From positions 124,001 to 188,000 of the forward strand of contig NZ_FOZJ01000003.1 in the NCBI RefSeq assembly GCF_900114345.1: a stretch of 64,000 nucleotides of DNA, in the 5' to 3' direction. Under the pieces are notes generated by a model that ran no database searches, was not told the origin of the DNA, and saw only the letters and a program-made list of their open reading frames with translations. Source of the DNA: Microbacterium sp. cf046. GTDB taxonomy: Bacteria > Actinomycetota > Actinomycetes > Actinomycetales > Microbacteriaceae. Both the position numbers and the translations under genes were made by a program. Below, in pieces: positions 34,570-43,442 of this stretch. Numbering within the stretch: the first letter of the stretch is position 1; each line of letters starts with the position of its first letter.

Positions 34570-36441
34570 TCAGGGCGTCACGATGTTGAAGGCGGGGTCG
34601 CCCGTCTCGAGCACGCTCAGCAGCTTCGCCAGCTGCGACGCATCTCCGGTGGTCTCGATGCCCGGAGAGTCATGGTCGCCACCCATCAGGGCCAGAAGCC
34701 GCATCTTCGCGACCGACACGGATGCCGCGGCATCCGGATCCGCGTCAGCCTTGCGGTAGACGAGCACGCCGTTGCGCAGCGTGACGCGATAGTTCTGGTC
34801 GAGGTCGGTGAAGGTGAGGTTGATCGACAGATCGAGATCCCACGCCTTCGGGCCGTCCACCGAGATGGCGATCGCGTCCAGCAGCTGCTCGGGTGTGAGC
34901 TGGGCGAGGATCGCCGGTGCGTCAGTGCTGGTCGGTGTGCCGAAGTTGCCCTCGCGCAGTTCCGTGGCGCCGGAGAGGTAGAAATTGCGCCACGTCCCGT
35001 TCTCCGCGCCGTAGCCGAGCTGCTCGAGGGTGTCGGCGTACAGCTCACGCGCGGCGGAGTGGTGCTCGTCGGTGAAGATCGCGTGGTCCAGCAGGGTCGC
35101 AGCCCACCGAAAGTCGCCGTCGTCGAACGCGGCCTGGGCGAGTTCGACCACCCGGTCGATCCCGCCGATCGCCGCGACATAGCGCTGCGCCTGCTCGGCC
35201 GGCGGATGCGGCCACAGACGCGCGGGATTCGCGTCGAACCAGCCCATGTAGCGCTGGTAGATCGCCTTCACGTTGTGGCTGACCGACCCGTAGTAGCCGT
35301 GCGTGCTCCACGCCTTCTCAAGTGCGGGCGGCAGTTCGATCATCTCCGCGATCTCGGCACCCTGGTAGCCCTGGTTCAGCAGGCGGAGCGTCTGATCGTG
35401 CAGGTAGGCGTACAGGTCGCGCTGGATGCCGAGGAACTCCACGACGCGCTCGCCGGTCCAGGTCGGCCAGTGGTGCGAGGCGAACGCGACGTCCGTCCGA
35501 TCCCCGAACGTGTCGATGGCCTCGGTCAGGTACGTCGACCACACGTGCGGGTCGCGTACGAGCGCCCCGCGCAGCGTGAGCAGGTTGTGCAGGTTGTGCG
35601 TCGCGTTCTCCGCCATGCACAGCGCCCGGAACTTCGGGAAGTAGAAGTGCATCTCGGCGGGCGCCTCGGTGCCGGGCGCCATCTGGAACTCGATCTCAAC
35701 CCCGTCCACGGTGTGGGTCTCGCCGGTCGTGCGCACCTCGCGGGTCGGCACGATCAGCCCCAACTGTCCCGATGACGTCGTCTGCCCGAGCCCGGCTCCG
35801 ACCTGACCCTGCGGGCCGCGCGCGAGCGCGGCGCCGTACATGTACCCGGCGCGCCGGCCCATCGCCGTTCCCGCGTAGACGTTCTCCGATACGGCGTGCT
35901 CGACGAACCCTTCGGGTGCGATGATCTCCACCTTGCCGGATGCCGCATCCTCCGGGCTCGCGACGCCGAAGACACCGCCGAAGTGGTCGACGTGACTGTG
36001 CGTGTAGATGACGGCTCGGACCTCGCGTTCGCCGCGATGAGCCCGATACAGCCCCAGCGCGGCCGCGGCCGTCTCGGTGGAGATCAGCGGATCGATCACG
36101 ATCACACCGGTGTCGCCCTCGACGAACGTGATGTTCGACAGGTCGAGTCCGCGCACCTGATAGATGCCCTCGACGACCTCGTACAGTCCCTGCCGGGCGG
36201 CCAGCTGCGACTGCCGCCACAGGCTCGGGTTGACCGATGCCGGCGCATCGCCCTGCAGGAAGGCGTAGCTGTCGTTGTCCCACACGACTCTGCCGTCGGC
36301 GTTGCGGACGATCCCGGGCTCGAGTGCGGCGATGAACCCGCGGTCGGCGTCCTGGAAGTCCTGCGTGTCCTGGAACGGCAGGGCGGTGAGCAGTGCGGTG
36401 TTCTGGGCGGCGATGGCGGGAGTGACCGGCTTGTTGGGCAT
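34570..36441 (-). CDS. Alkyl/aryl sulfatase, type III (metallo-beta-lactamase fold, SdsA-like)
   Basis: A 623-residue zinc hydrolase that cleaves alkyl sulfates such as dodecyl sulfate. The metal motif THSHVDHFGG (~residue 165), MAENATHNLHNLLTLRGALVRD and the C-terminal SCP2-like domain (LLDAIAISVDGPKAWDLDLSINLTFTDLDQNYRV) match the SdsA/BDS1 family; HHWPTWTG is a further metal/substrate block. Unlike the arylsulfatases it needs no formylglycine. No signal peptide is visible. The ATG at 36441 lies 2 bp after the DUF2252 gene, so they form an operon. Confidence 0.92.
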   Translation of the reverse strand: MPNKPVTPAIAAQNTALLTALPFQDTQDFQDADRGFIAALEPGIVRNADGRVVWDNDSYAFLQGDAPASVNPSLWRQSQLAARQGLYEVVEGIYQVRGLDLSNITFVEGDTGVIVIDPLISTETAAAALGLYRAHRGEREVRAVIYTHSHVDHFGGVFGVASPEDAASGKVEIIAPEGFVEHAVSENVYAGTAMGRRAGYMYGAALARGPQGQVGAGLGQTTSSGQLGLIVPTREVRTTGETHTVDGVEIEFQMAPGTEAPAEMHFYFPKFRALCMAENATHNLHNLLTLRGALVRDPHVWSTYLTEAIDTFGDRTDVAFASHHWPTWTGERVVEFLGIQRDLYAYLHDQTLRLLNQGYQGAEIAEMIELPPALEKAWSTHGYYGSVSHNVKAIYQRYMGWFDANPARLWPHPPAEQAQRYVAAIGGIDRVVELAQAAFDDGDFRWAATLLDHAIFTDEHHSAARELYADTLEQLGYGAENGTWRNFYLSGATELREGNFGTPTSTDAPAILAQLTPEQLLDAIAISVDGPKAWDLDLSINLTFTDLDQNYRVTLRNGVLVYRKADADPDAAASVSVAKMRLLALMGGDHDSPGIETTGDASQLAKLLSVLETGDPAFNIVTP

Positions 36442-36443
36442 GG

Positions 36444-37889
36444 TCACAACCCTTGCACGGCCTCCAGCCGGCCGCCAGCGATGGCATCTGTGAACGCGCG
36501 GTAGTCGGCATCGTTCTGATCGGCGTAGGCCTCGGCGAAGTCGGCGATCGCCTCGTCGAACGTGTCGGACTTGCCCAAGTAGGCGGCGATCTCGACGCGG
36601 TCGCCCGACCGGCCGTGCGCACGGGCGAGCGTCTCGCCGCAGATCCGCGCGTACAGCAGCGTTCCCTTCGGGACCGCCTTCTCGGCGTCGAGCGATCCCT
36701 TCCAGTCGTGCAGCTGCCGGACGTAGAAGTCCCGTTCGAGCCCGCCCTCGCCTCGCACGCGCTGCCATCCCAGGAAGATGTCGCTCGAGGCCTGCATCAG
36801 GCGCTGCCCGCGCACCACGCGCTCGCCCTGGTTCTCGTACTCGCAGGGCTCGGTGAAGCGCTCGAGGACCGACGCCTGAGCTTCCTTCGCCTGCAGGAAC
36901 AGCGGATCCGCGTCGTCGCGCCCGCGCAACAGCACGATCCACGCGCGGGTTCCGACGCTGCCGACACCGACGACCTTGCGGGCCATGTGCACGTACCGGT
37001 ACTCGGCCAGCGGATGCCGCGCGGCGGCGAGCAGAGTGGTCTGGTAGGCGGCCAGGATGTCGCGCATCGACTCCTCGGCGTTGAAGATGTCCGAACTCTC
37101 ATCGATGAGGTCCTCGACCGGGACGATCAACGGCGGATCCGCGATGATCCGCATCCGCCCACCCTCGGTGGAGACGAGCTTCGAGAACGCGAGCATGCGA
37201 TCCTTCGTGCGCGCCTTCGCGACGACGGCATCGAAGGTGCGGATCTGGCGCTTCTCGGCGTTGTCGCTCTCCTTCTGCTCCTTCAGCCAGCCCTGGACGG
37301 TCTCCGCGTCGAGGTGGTCGTACCAGGCATCCAGGACCGTCGATTCGGCGGCGGCCAGCATCCGCTCGCGATAGCCTCGCGCGGCGGCGAGGATGATCTG
37401 CCGGCGCTCCTCGTCGGTGAAGCCGCGGTGCCGCCCGGCGATCTCGAAGCTCGCGACGAGCCTCTTCACGTCCCACTCGAAAGGCCCCGGGTGGGTCTCA
37501 TCGAAGTCGTTGATGTCGAACACGAGGCGACGCTCCGCAGACCCGAACAGGCCGAAGTTCGACAGGTGCGCGTCGCCGCACAGCTGGACGATCAGCCCGC
37601 TGCTGGGCGTGCGGGCGAGGTCGGCGGCCATCAGCAGGGCAGCGCCCCGGTAGAACGTGAACGGCGAGACCATCATGCGGCCGTGGCGCACAGGCACCAG
37701 GTCCGTCACCCGCGACGTCGCCTGCTCCTCCAGCAGCGACACCGGGTCGATCCGGTCCTCCGGGGCGGACCACGCAGCGTGGCTCGATCGGGGGGTTCTC
37801 GCGCGCGCGGCACGACCGAAGGCACGTCTGCCCTCGAAGTCGGACGGAGCGGGTGTCGTCATGGTGCTGGTCTGAGTCTCATCGTTCAT
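36444..37889 (-). CDS. DUF2252 kinase-like protein
   Basis: A 481-residue DUF2252 protein. Family hallmarks: RHGRMMVSPFTFYRGAALLMAADLA, VQLCGDAHLSNFGLFGSAERRLVFDINDFDETHPGPFEWDVKRLVAS, and ARKVVGVGSVGTRAWIVLL. GDAHLSNFG and FDINDFDE mimic the catalytic and metal motifs of aminoglycoside-kinase-type folds, so a small-molecule kinase is often proposed; no activity is established to my knowledge. It is the first gene of an operon with the alkylsulfatase. The relation to sulfate ester metabolism is context only. Confidence 0.85.
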   Translation of the reverse strand: MNDETQTSTMTTPAPSDFEGRRAFGRAARARTPRSSHAAWSAPEDRIDPVSLLEEQATSRVTDLVPVRHGRMMVSPFTFYRGAALLMAADLARTPSSGLIVQLCGDAHLSNFGLFGSAERRLVFDINDFDETHPGPFEWDVKRLVASFEIAGRHRGFTDEERRQIILAAARGYRERMLAAAESTVLDAWYDHLDAETVQGWLKEQKESDNAEKRQIRTFDAVVAKARTKDRMLAFSKLVSTEGGRMRIIADPPLIVPVEDLIDESSDIFNAEESMRDILAAYQTTLLAAARHPLAEYRYVHMARKVVGVGSVGTRAWIVLLRGRDDADPLFLQAKEAQASVLERFTEPCEYENQGERVVRGQRLMQASSDIFLGWQRVRGEGGLERDFYVRQLHDWKGSLDAEKAVPKGTLLYARICGETLARAHGRSGDRVEIAAYLGKSDTFDEAIADFAEAYADQNDADYRAFTDAIAGGRLEAVQGL

Positions 37890-38023
37890 GAGGTTCCTCC
37901 TGGTGTTCCCCCGGACGCGCGGGACTGGGCACCGCGCGACTGCTGGCCACAGTCTGTCACTTGCATGCGCGGGGGAATACTGTCGACCTCACGACACCGC
38001 GTGGTGGCTGCAAGGAGGCGTCC

Positions 38024-38701
38024 ATGACCGAGCCCGCCGCGATCGTCCGACGACCGCTGAACTCGCCGCGTGCGGCAGCCCTGGCGGGAGTGCTCTTCGC
38101 CGTGCTGTTCACGACCTCGCTGGTGCTGCTGCGCTCATCCTTTCCCGACGGCCTCACGGCGACCATCGGCTGGCTCGACGAGGGCGCCACGGCCCGCATC
38201 ACCGTCGCTCTCGGCATCGTCCCGTTCGCCGGCATCGCGTTCCTCTGGTTCATGGGGGTCGTCCGCGACGGTTTCAAGGACGCCGAGGACCAGCTCTTCT
38301 CCTCCGTCTTCATCGGCAGCGGCCTGCTGTTCCTGGCGATGGTGTTCGTCTCGTCGGCGCTGGCGGGGGGCATCATCGCAGCTGCGCAGATCATCACGAA
38401 TGCCGATGACCGAAGCGTGGTCGTCAGCTTCGGTCGCGCGATCATGCTGCAGGTCAGCAACGTCTACGCGCTGCGGATGGCAGGGGTCCTGCTCATCTCG
38501 CTCGGCACGATGTGGCTGCGCACCGGGGTGATGCCGCGATGGCTCGCGTTCGTGACGTACGCGGTCGCACTCGTACTGCTCGTGGTCACCACGCTCAGCC
38601 TGTGGGTGACGCTGATCTTCCCGGCGTGGGTGCTCGTGGTGAGCCTGCTGATCCTTGTGCAGAACTATCGCCGGACGCACGAGCAGCCTGCCGCCGCATG
38701 A
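38024..38701 (+). CDS. Uncharacterised six-helix membrane protein
   Basis: A 225-residue protein with about six hydrophobic segments, starting with ALAGVLFAVLFTTSLVLL (residues ~17-34), and a short charged loop WLDEGATARITVALG. No family motif that I recognise. AAGGAGG lies 7 bp before the ATG. It is divergent from the DUF2252 gene (134 bp) and converges on the carboxypeptidase gene (7 bp). Confidence 0.6.
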   Translation: MTEPAAIVRRPLNSPRAAALAGVLFAVLFTTSLVLLRSSFPDGLTATIGWLDEGATARITVALGIVPFAGIAFLWFMGVVRDGFKDAEDQLFSSVFIGSGLLFLAMVFVSSALAGGIIAAAQIITNADDRSVVVSFGRAIMLQVSNVYALRMAGVLLISLGTMWLRTGVMPRWLAFVTYAVALVLLVVTTLSLWVTLIFPAWVLVVSLLILVQNYRRTHEQPAAA

Positions 38702-38708
38702 CCGGGGT

Positions 38709-40352
38709 CTAGCTGAGGCCGAACAGCTCCAGCGGGTGGGTCAGGCGCCACCAAGCAGTCGGAGGCTCGATGTCGGCCGCGAGTGCGAGCGTCGTGCTCG
38801 TGGAATCGAGCGGCCCCTGCACTGACAGCGTGCCGACCTCCGCGCCCTTCTCGACCGCGTCGCCGAGCGAGAAGGTCGTCGAGACGACCCCCGAGCCCCC
38901 GTTCCAGAGGATCACGTCGGCGTCCTCTGTCGTGACGACCGCGACGTCCTCGCCCCAGACCGTCGTGACGTGTCCGGCGACCGTGCCCTTGGTCACCGAC
39001 GGCAGCGGCTGCAGGCCGGCCTCGACTTCGGCGTACAGGGTGCGGGATGCTGCGAGCCGGGAAGCGTCGTCGGGCTGCCCGAGCACAGCGCTGTAGACCC
39101 GCACGGTGGTCTCGCCCACGAGGATGTCCTTCGCGGAGAGCAGGTTGTACGAGTCGAGCGAACCCGTCTTGATGCCGACGACTCCCGGATCGGCGAGCAG
39201 GCCGTTCGTGTTGGTCACCAGGCCCGCGCCGGGCAGTTCCACCGTCGGCATCCCGACGATCTGCGCGATGACGGGATCGGCCATCGCCTTCTTGGCCAAG
39301 GTGATCAGCGCTTCGGGGCTCGCCGCATTGCGGGGGTCGAGGCCCGTCGGCTCGACGACGGTCACGCCCGGGACGCCGTGCGCGGCGAGCCAGGTGTTCG
39401 CGGCGTTGGCGAACACGGCGTCGGTCGGCCACAGGTTGCCGGCAAGCCGATCCGCGTAGTTGTTGGCCGAGCCGATCAGCATGCCCTGCAGCAGCTGGTA
39501 CTCGGTCAGCGAGCCGTCGACCGGCACATCCAGCGCGGACTCGTTGTTCGCGAGGTAGTCCCAGTATTCGAGCTGATCCTCGTAGGTGAAGCGGAACTCG
39601 GGTCCCTGCTCGCCGAGGGCGAGTGGCATCTGATCGAGCACGAGCAGCGCCGTGACGATCTTCGTGATGCTCGCGATCTGCACGGCGTCGCCGGCGGATG
39701 CCACCACGCCGTTGATGCCCGCCACCGAGACCGAAGCGCTGCCGGCGCCGGGGAACGTGAGGGCGGCGGGTGCCGAGACGATCGGGTCGACCTGCACGGC
39801 CTCCACCGTCGGCGGGATGGCGTGGAGCGGCCAGAGCAGGGTGGTGGCCGAGTAGGCGCCGACCACGAGCGCGGCGATCGCGATCGGCACCAGGACGCCT
39901 GCGCGCAGCGGCGACCGACGCGGCGGGTTGGAGAGCAGCTCGGGACCGACCGGCAGGTACGGCGATCCCGCGCCGTCGAGGGTCGCGGCGGCGGGCTGCG
40001 CGTGGGCGATCGCGTCCTCGTCGACCCAGGCGATCGCGATGCGTGCCGGCGCGACCGAGTCGGCCGGGCGGTCGATCGGGAGCGTGCTGGTCCCTCCCGC
40101 CGAGTGCGGCTGGGCGACGGCATCCACGACGCCCACGGTGGAGGCGCCGACGGCCGGGGCCGGGGTCACGGAACTGGACGCTTCCTGATCGGATGCCGGA
40201 GCGAAGGCGTCCGCCGCGTCGATCGTGGCGGTCTGCGCGGCGGCCTCGGAGCCCAGGGCATCTCCGCGGCCGAACGGGTCGGCCGCGACCGTCGAGGACG
40301 CGCTCCGACTGCGCGAGCGTCGCGTCGGCGTAGAGGCGTCTTCCGGTGTCAC
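38709..40352 (-). CDS. D-alanyl-D-alanine carboxypeptidase (penicillin-binding protein, S11)
   Basis: A 547-residue serine peptidase that trims the stem pentapeptide of peptidoglycan. The active-site SITK (228-231), the SxN motif in GSANNYAD and the KTG in GIKTGS are all present in the usual spacing. An unusually long N-terminal part (~148 residues, rich in Ala, Ser, Pro, Asp) precedes a single transmembrane helix (residues ~150-173), so the catalytic domain would face outside while the N-terminus stays inside. Start is GTG 40352. It is divergent from the thiamine-transport operon. Confidence 0.87.
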   Translation of the reverse strand: MTPEDASTPTRRSRSRSASSTVAADPFGRGDALGSEAAAQTATIDAADAFAPASDQEASSSVTPAPAVGASTVGVVDAVAQPHSAGGTSTLPIDRPADSVAPARIAIAWVDEDAIAHAQPAAATLDGAGSPYLPVGPELLSNPPRRSPLRAGVLVPIAIAALVVGAYSATTLLWPLHAIPPTVEAVQVDPIVSAPAALTFPGAGSASVSVAGINGVVASAGDAVQIASITKIVTALLVLDQMPLALGEQGPEFRFTYEDQLEYWDYLANNESALDVPVDGSLTEYQLLQGMLIGSANNYADRLAGNLWPTDAVFANAANTWLAAHGVPGVTVVEPTGLDPRNAASPEALITLAKKAMADPVIAQIVGMPTVELPGAGLVTNTNGLLADPGVVGIKTGSLDSYNLLSAKDILVGETTVRVYSAVLGQPDDASRLAASRTLYAEVEAGLQPLPSVTKGTVAGHVTTVWGEDVAVVTTEDADVILWNGGSGVVSTTFSLGDAVEKGAEVGTLSVQGPLDSTSTTLALAADIEPPTAWWRLTHPLELFGLS

Positions 40353-40382
40353 CTGCCCAAATTACCTCCTCGCGGACGGCGC

Positions 40383-40388
40383 TATAAT
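40383..40388 (+). promoter_or_regulatory. -10 element (TATAAT) of the thiamine transport operon
   Basis: A consensus TATAAT lies 15 bp before the TPP riboswitch in a GC-rich context where such a match is rare. TTACCT at 40362-40367 is a possible but weak -35 at 15 bp spacing. Confidence 0.55.
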
Positions 40389-40399
40389 CATTGGGTCAA

Positions 40400-40487
40400 C
40401 ACGGGAGTCCGGTGTGCCGGGCTGAGAGGAAGCGAAAACGCTTCGACCGTCGAACCTGATCTGGGTCATGCCAGCGCAGGAAGGAGA
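40400..40487 (+). ncRNA. TPP riboswitch (THI element)
   Basis: The highly conserved thi-box segments are present in order: CTGAGAGG after a GGGCC-type stem (40421-40430), then GACC near 40445, CCTGATCTGGGTCATGCCAGCG and AGGAAGGAG. The pyrimidine- and pyrophosphate-sensing loops fit the TPP class. It ends right at the ribosome-binding site (GGAAGGAGA) of the ykoE gene, so thiamine pyrophosphate probably blocks translation start of this transporter. Confidence 0.95.
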
Positions 40488-40493
40488 TCAGAA

Positions 40494-41126
40494 GTGTCCG
40501 ATTCCACATCTACGTCCACTCGCGCCCGTCGGGGATTCTCGAATGTCGTGTGGCGGTGGCGGGTCGTCGACATCGTCGTGGCCAGCGTCATCGCCGTCGC
40601 CTGCTCCGTCGTATTCCTGTTGTGGAATGTCGGCTACCAAGCGCCGAGCGCGCTCCTGGCGCCGCTGCTTCCGGGCCTGCAGGGACTGCTCGCCGGTCCC
40701 TGGCTGGTCGCAGGAGTGCTGGGCGGGCTCATCATCCGCAAGCCCGGAGCGGCGCTGTACACGGAGCTCGTGGCAGCGATCATCTCGGCGCTGATCGGGA
40801 ACCAGTGGGGGCCGTTGACGATCGTCTCGGGACTCGTCCAAGGTCTCGGCGCGGAGCTCGTCTTCCTCGCGTTCGCCTACGCCGTCTGGCGTCTGCCCGT
40901 CGCCATCCTCGCCGGCGCCGGCGCCGGCCTCGCATGCGGGATCAACGATCGGATCCTCTGGTACGCCGGTGCCGACACGACCTTCACGATCGTGTACATC
41001 GTCTCGACGACGATCTCCGGCGCGCTCATCGCCGGGGCGGGTTCCTGGTTCGTCGCGCGCGGCCTCGCGGCGACGGGTGCGCTGAATCGCTTCGCCTCGG
41101 GCCGCGAAGCGGCGCGGCGCGTCTAG
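40494..41126 (+). CDS. ykoE: ECF transporter S component for thiamine or precursor (YkoE-like)
   Basis: A 210-residue membrane protein with about six hydrophobic segments. DIVVASVIAVACSVVFLLWNVGYQAPSALLAPLLPGLQGLLAGPWLVAGVLGGLI is the YkoE family pattern, the substrate-binding subunit of an energy-coupling-factor transporter for hydroxymethylpyrimidine or thiamine. GTG 40494 follows GGAAGGAG. Control by the TPP riboswitch immediately upstream supports the substrate class. The ATPase and T component follow. Confidence 0.9.
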   Translation: MSDSTSTSTRARRGFSNVVWRWRVVDIVVASVIAVACSVVFLLWNVGYQAPSALLAPLLPGLQGLLAGPWLVAGVLGGLIIRKPGAALYTELVAAIISALIGNQWGPLTIVSGLVQGLGAELVFLAFAYAVWRLPVAILAGAGAGLACGINDRILWYAGADTTFTIVYIVSTTISGALIAGAGSWFVARGLAATGALNRFASGREAARRV

Positions 41127-41139
41127 CGGGGCGCTGTCG

Positions 41140-42633
41140 GTGGCGACCGAGGTCGGTTCGATCCGGCCCGCCGCCGTCGAGGCGCGGGGGTGGGGCTGGC
41201 GCTATGCGACCCGCCGCCGGTGGGCGGTTCAGGACGCATCGTTCCGGATCGCCCCGGGGGAGCGGGTGCTCCTGCTCGGCGCCTCGGGATCGGGCAAGTC
41301 GACGCTGCTGCACGGACTCGCCGGAGTGCTCGGCGGCGATGACGAGGGCGAGCAGACCGGCGAGCTGACCATCGGCGGCGAGCCCGCGGGCCGGGCGCGC
41401 GGCCGCGCCGGCATGGTGCTGCAGGACCCCGATAGCCAGGCGATCCTCGCTCGGGTCGGAGACGATGTCGCCTTCGGCTGTGAGAACCTCGGCGTGCCGC
41501 GCGACGAGATCTGGCCGCGGGTCCGCGACGCACTCGAGGCCGTGGGCCTGGACGTCGCGCTGGATCGCTCCACGTCGACGCTGTCCGGGGGGCAGAAGCA
41601 GCGTCTCGCGCTCGCGGGGATCATCGCGATGAGACCAGGCCTGATCCTGCTCGACGAGCCGACGGCCAACCTCGATCCCGAGGGTGTCGCCGAGGTGCGC
41701 GACGCGGTCGGGCGGATCGTCGAGACCACGGGTGCCACGCTCGTGGTCGTCGAGCATCGACTGGATGTCTGGCTGCCGCTGGTCGACCGCGTGCTGGTGC
41801 TCGGATCCGACGGGTCGCGCGGTGCGGGCATCATCGCGGACGGGTCGCCACAGGCGGTGCTGCGCGACCGTGGCCGCGAGCTCGCCGCCGGCGGGGTCTG
41901 GGTGCCCGGCATCCGTCCCGCGTTCCCGCCGCCGCCGTCTCGACCTCCCGGTGCCGCCCTCCTGCGCGCGGAGTCGCTCGTGGTCTCGCGTGTCCGCGGC
42001 GTCGCCGTCGCCGGTCCGTTCGATCTCGCGGTGAACCCCGGCGAGGTGCTGGGCGTGATCGGGCCGAACGGGGCGGGCAAGTCCACGCTCGGGCTGACGC
42101 TCGCGGGACTGATCCCTCCCCACTCGGGGCGAGTCGCAGCACGAGCCCCGCTGTCGGCCGGGGTGAAGGGGGATCCGATCACGTGGCCGTCGCGGGCGCT
42201 CCTGACCCGCATCGGCACGGTCTTCCAGGACCCGGAGCATCAGCTGCTGACCACCTCCGTCCGCGCCGAACTCGAAGTCGGACCGCGGGCGCTCGGGATT
42301 CCCGCCGCCGAGATCGCGGCGCGCGTCGACGAGCTGCTCGAGCGGCTTCGGCTGGCCGCGCTCGCCGAAGCGAACCCGTACACGCTCTCCGGCGGGGAGA
42401 AACGGCGCCTGACGGTCGCGGCGATGCTCGCGACCCGCCCGCGGGTGATGGTGCTCGACGAGCCGACCTTCGGGCAGGATTCCGCGACCTGGGCTGAGCT
42501 CGTCGCGATCATCGCACGACTGCGTGACGGCGCCGGCGGCGAGGACGGCGCGGCGATCGTCGCGATGACCCACGACGAGACCGTCCTCGAGGCGCTCCGT
42601 GCCCGCGTCGTGCAGGTCGGAGGCTCGCCGTGA
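41140..42633 (+). CDS. ykoD: ECF transporter ATPase, two-domain (YkoD-like)
   Basis: A 497-residue protein of two fused ABC ATPases, both apparently intact. Domain 1: Walker A GASGSGKST, LSGGQKQRL, LILLDEPTANLD. Domain 2: Walker A GPNGAGKST, LSGGEKRRL, VMVLDEPTFGQD. A Pro-rich linker (~residues 265-275) joins them. YkoD-type fusions power thiamine-precursor ECF transporters. GTG 41140 lies 13 bp after ykoE; the stop overlaps the GTG of ykoC (GTGA). Confidence 0.92.
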   Translation: MATEVGSIRPAAVEARGWGWRYATRRRWAVQDASFRIAPGERVLLLGASGSGKSTLLHGLAGVLGGDDEGEQTGELTIGGEPAGRARGRAGMVLQDPDSQAILARVGDDVAFGCENLGVPRDEIWPRVRDALEAVGLDVALDRSTSTLSGGQKQRLALAGIIAMRPGLILLDEPTANLDPEGVAEVRDAVGRIVETTGATLVVVEHRLDVWLPLVDRVLVLGSDGSRGAGIIADGSPQAVLRDRGRELAAGGVWVPGIRPAFPPPPSRPPGAALLRAESLVVSRVRGVAVAGPFDLAVNPGEVLGVIGPNGAGKSTLGLTLAGLIPPHSGRVAARAPLSAGVKGDPITWPSRALLTRIGTVFQDPEHQLLTTSVRAELEVGPRALGIPAAEIAARVDELLERLRLAALAEANPYTLSGGEKRRLTVAAMLATRPRVMVLDEPTFGQDSATWAELVAIIARLRDGAGGEDGAAIVAMTHDETVLEALRARVVQVGGSP

Positions 42634-43424
42634 CCGCTCTCGCCGGGGCCGTGCCCCGCCGCGGGCCGATCGCCGGGCTGAACCCGGTGGCGAAGCTCGG
42701 TGCCGCGCTGCTCATCGCGCTGCCGCTCATCCTGACGATCGACCCGGTCTCGGCCGCGGTCGCGCTTGTCCTGGAGATCCCGCTGCTGGCGGCCGCAGGA
42801 CTGGGCTGGCGCGAGTTCTGGGTCCGCACGCTCCCGATCTGGATCGCGGCCCCGCTCGCCGGCCTGACGATCGCCCTCTACGGTGCCACCAGCGGCGAGG
42901 TGTATGTCGAGTGGTTCGTCGTGCGCATCAGCGAAGGATCGATCAGCCTCGCCCTGGCGACCTTCTTCCGCGTTCTGGCGATCGCCCTGCCCGCGGTCGT
43001 GCTGTTCGTCACCGTCGACCCGACCGATCTCGCCGACGGACTCGCGCAGCTGCTCAGGCTGCCTGCGCGCTTCGTCCTCGGCGCGCTCGCAGGCATGCGT
43101 CTGCTGAGCCTGCTGACCGACGACTGGCGGGCGCTGGCGCTCGCCCGACGCGCCCGCGGCGTGGCCGACACGGGACAAGTCCGCCGGGTGCTCGGAATGG
43201 CCTTCGCGCTGTTCGTCCTGTCCATCCGGCGGGGCTCGACGCTGGCCACGGCGATGGAGGCGCGCGGGTTCGGGGGCACCGGCGTGCGCACGTGGGCGCG
43301 CGAGTCGCACTTCGGCTGGCGGGAATGGATGCTGCTGGCCGTCGGCGCGGCGATCTCCGCGATCGCGATCACGGTCGCGGTGGCCACCGGATCCTGGAAC
43401 TTCATCCTCGGCGGCACGGCGTAG
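42630..43424 (+). CDS. ykoC: ECF transporter T component (YkoC-like)
   Basis: A 264-residue transmembrane coupling protein. LNPVAKLGAALLIALPLIL at the start and the two Ala-Arg-Gly coupling motifs (ALARRARGV and ATAMEARGFGG) mark the EcfT family, which links the ATPases to the S subunit. Six or so hydrophobic segments lie between. Its GTG overlaps the ykoD stop by 4 bp, completing the riboswitch-controlled ykoEDC operon. Confidence 0.92.
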   Translation: MTALAGAVPRRGPIAGLNPVAKLGAALLIALPLILTIDPVSAAVALVLEIPLLAAAGLGWREFWVRTLPIWIAAPLAGLTIALYGATSGEVYVEWFVVRISEGSISLALATFFRVLAIALPAVVLFVTVDPTDLADGLAQLLRLPARFVLGALAGMRLLSLLTDDWRALALARRARGVADTGQVRRVLGMAFALFVLSIRRGSTLATAMEARGFGGTGVRTWARESHFGWREWMLLAVGAAISAIAITVAVATGSWNFILGGTA

Positions 43425-43442
43425 GCGTGCTCCACGAGACCA

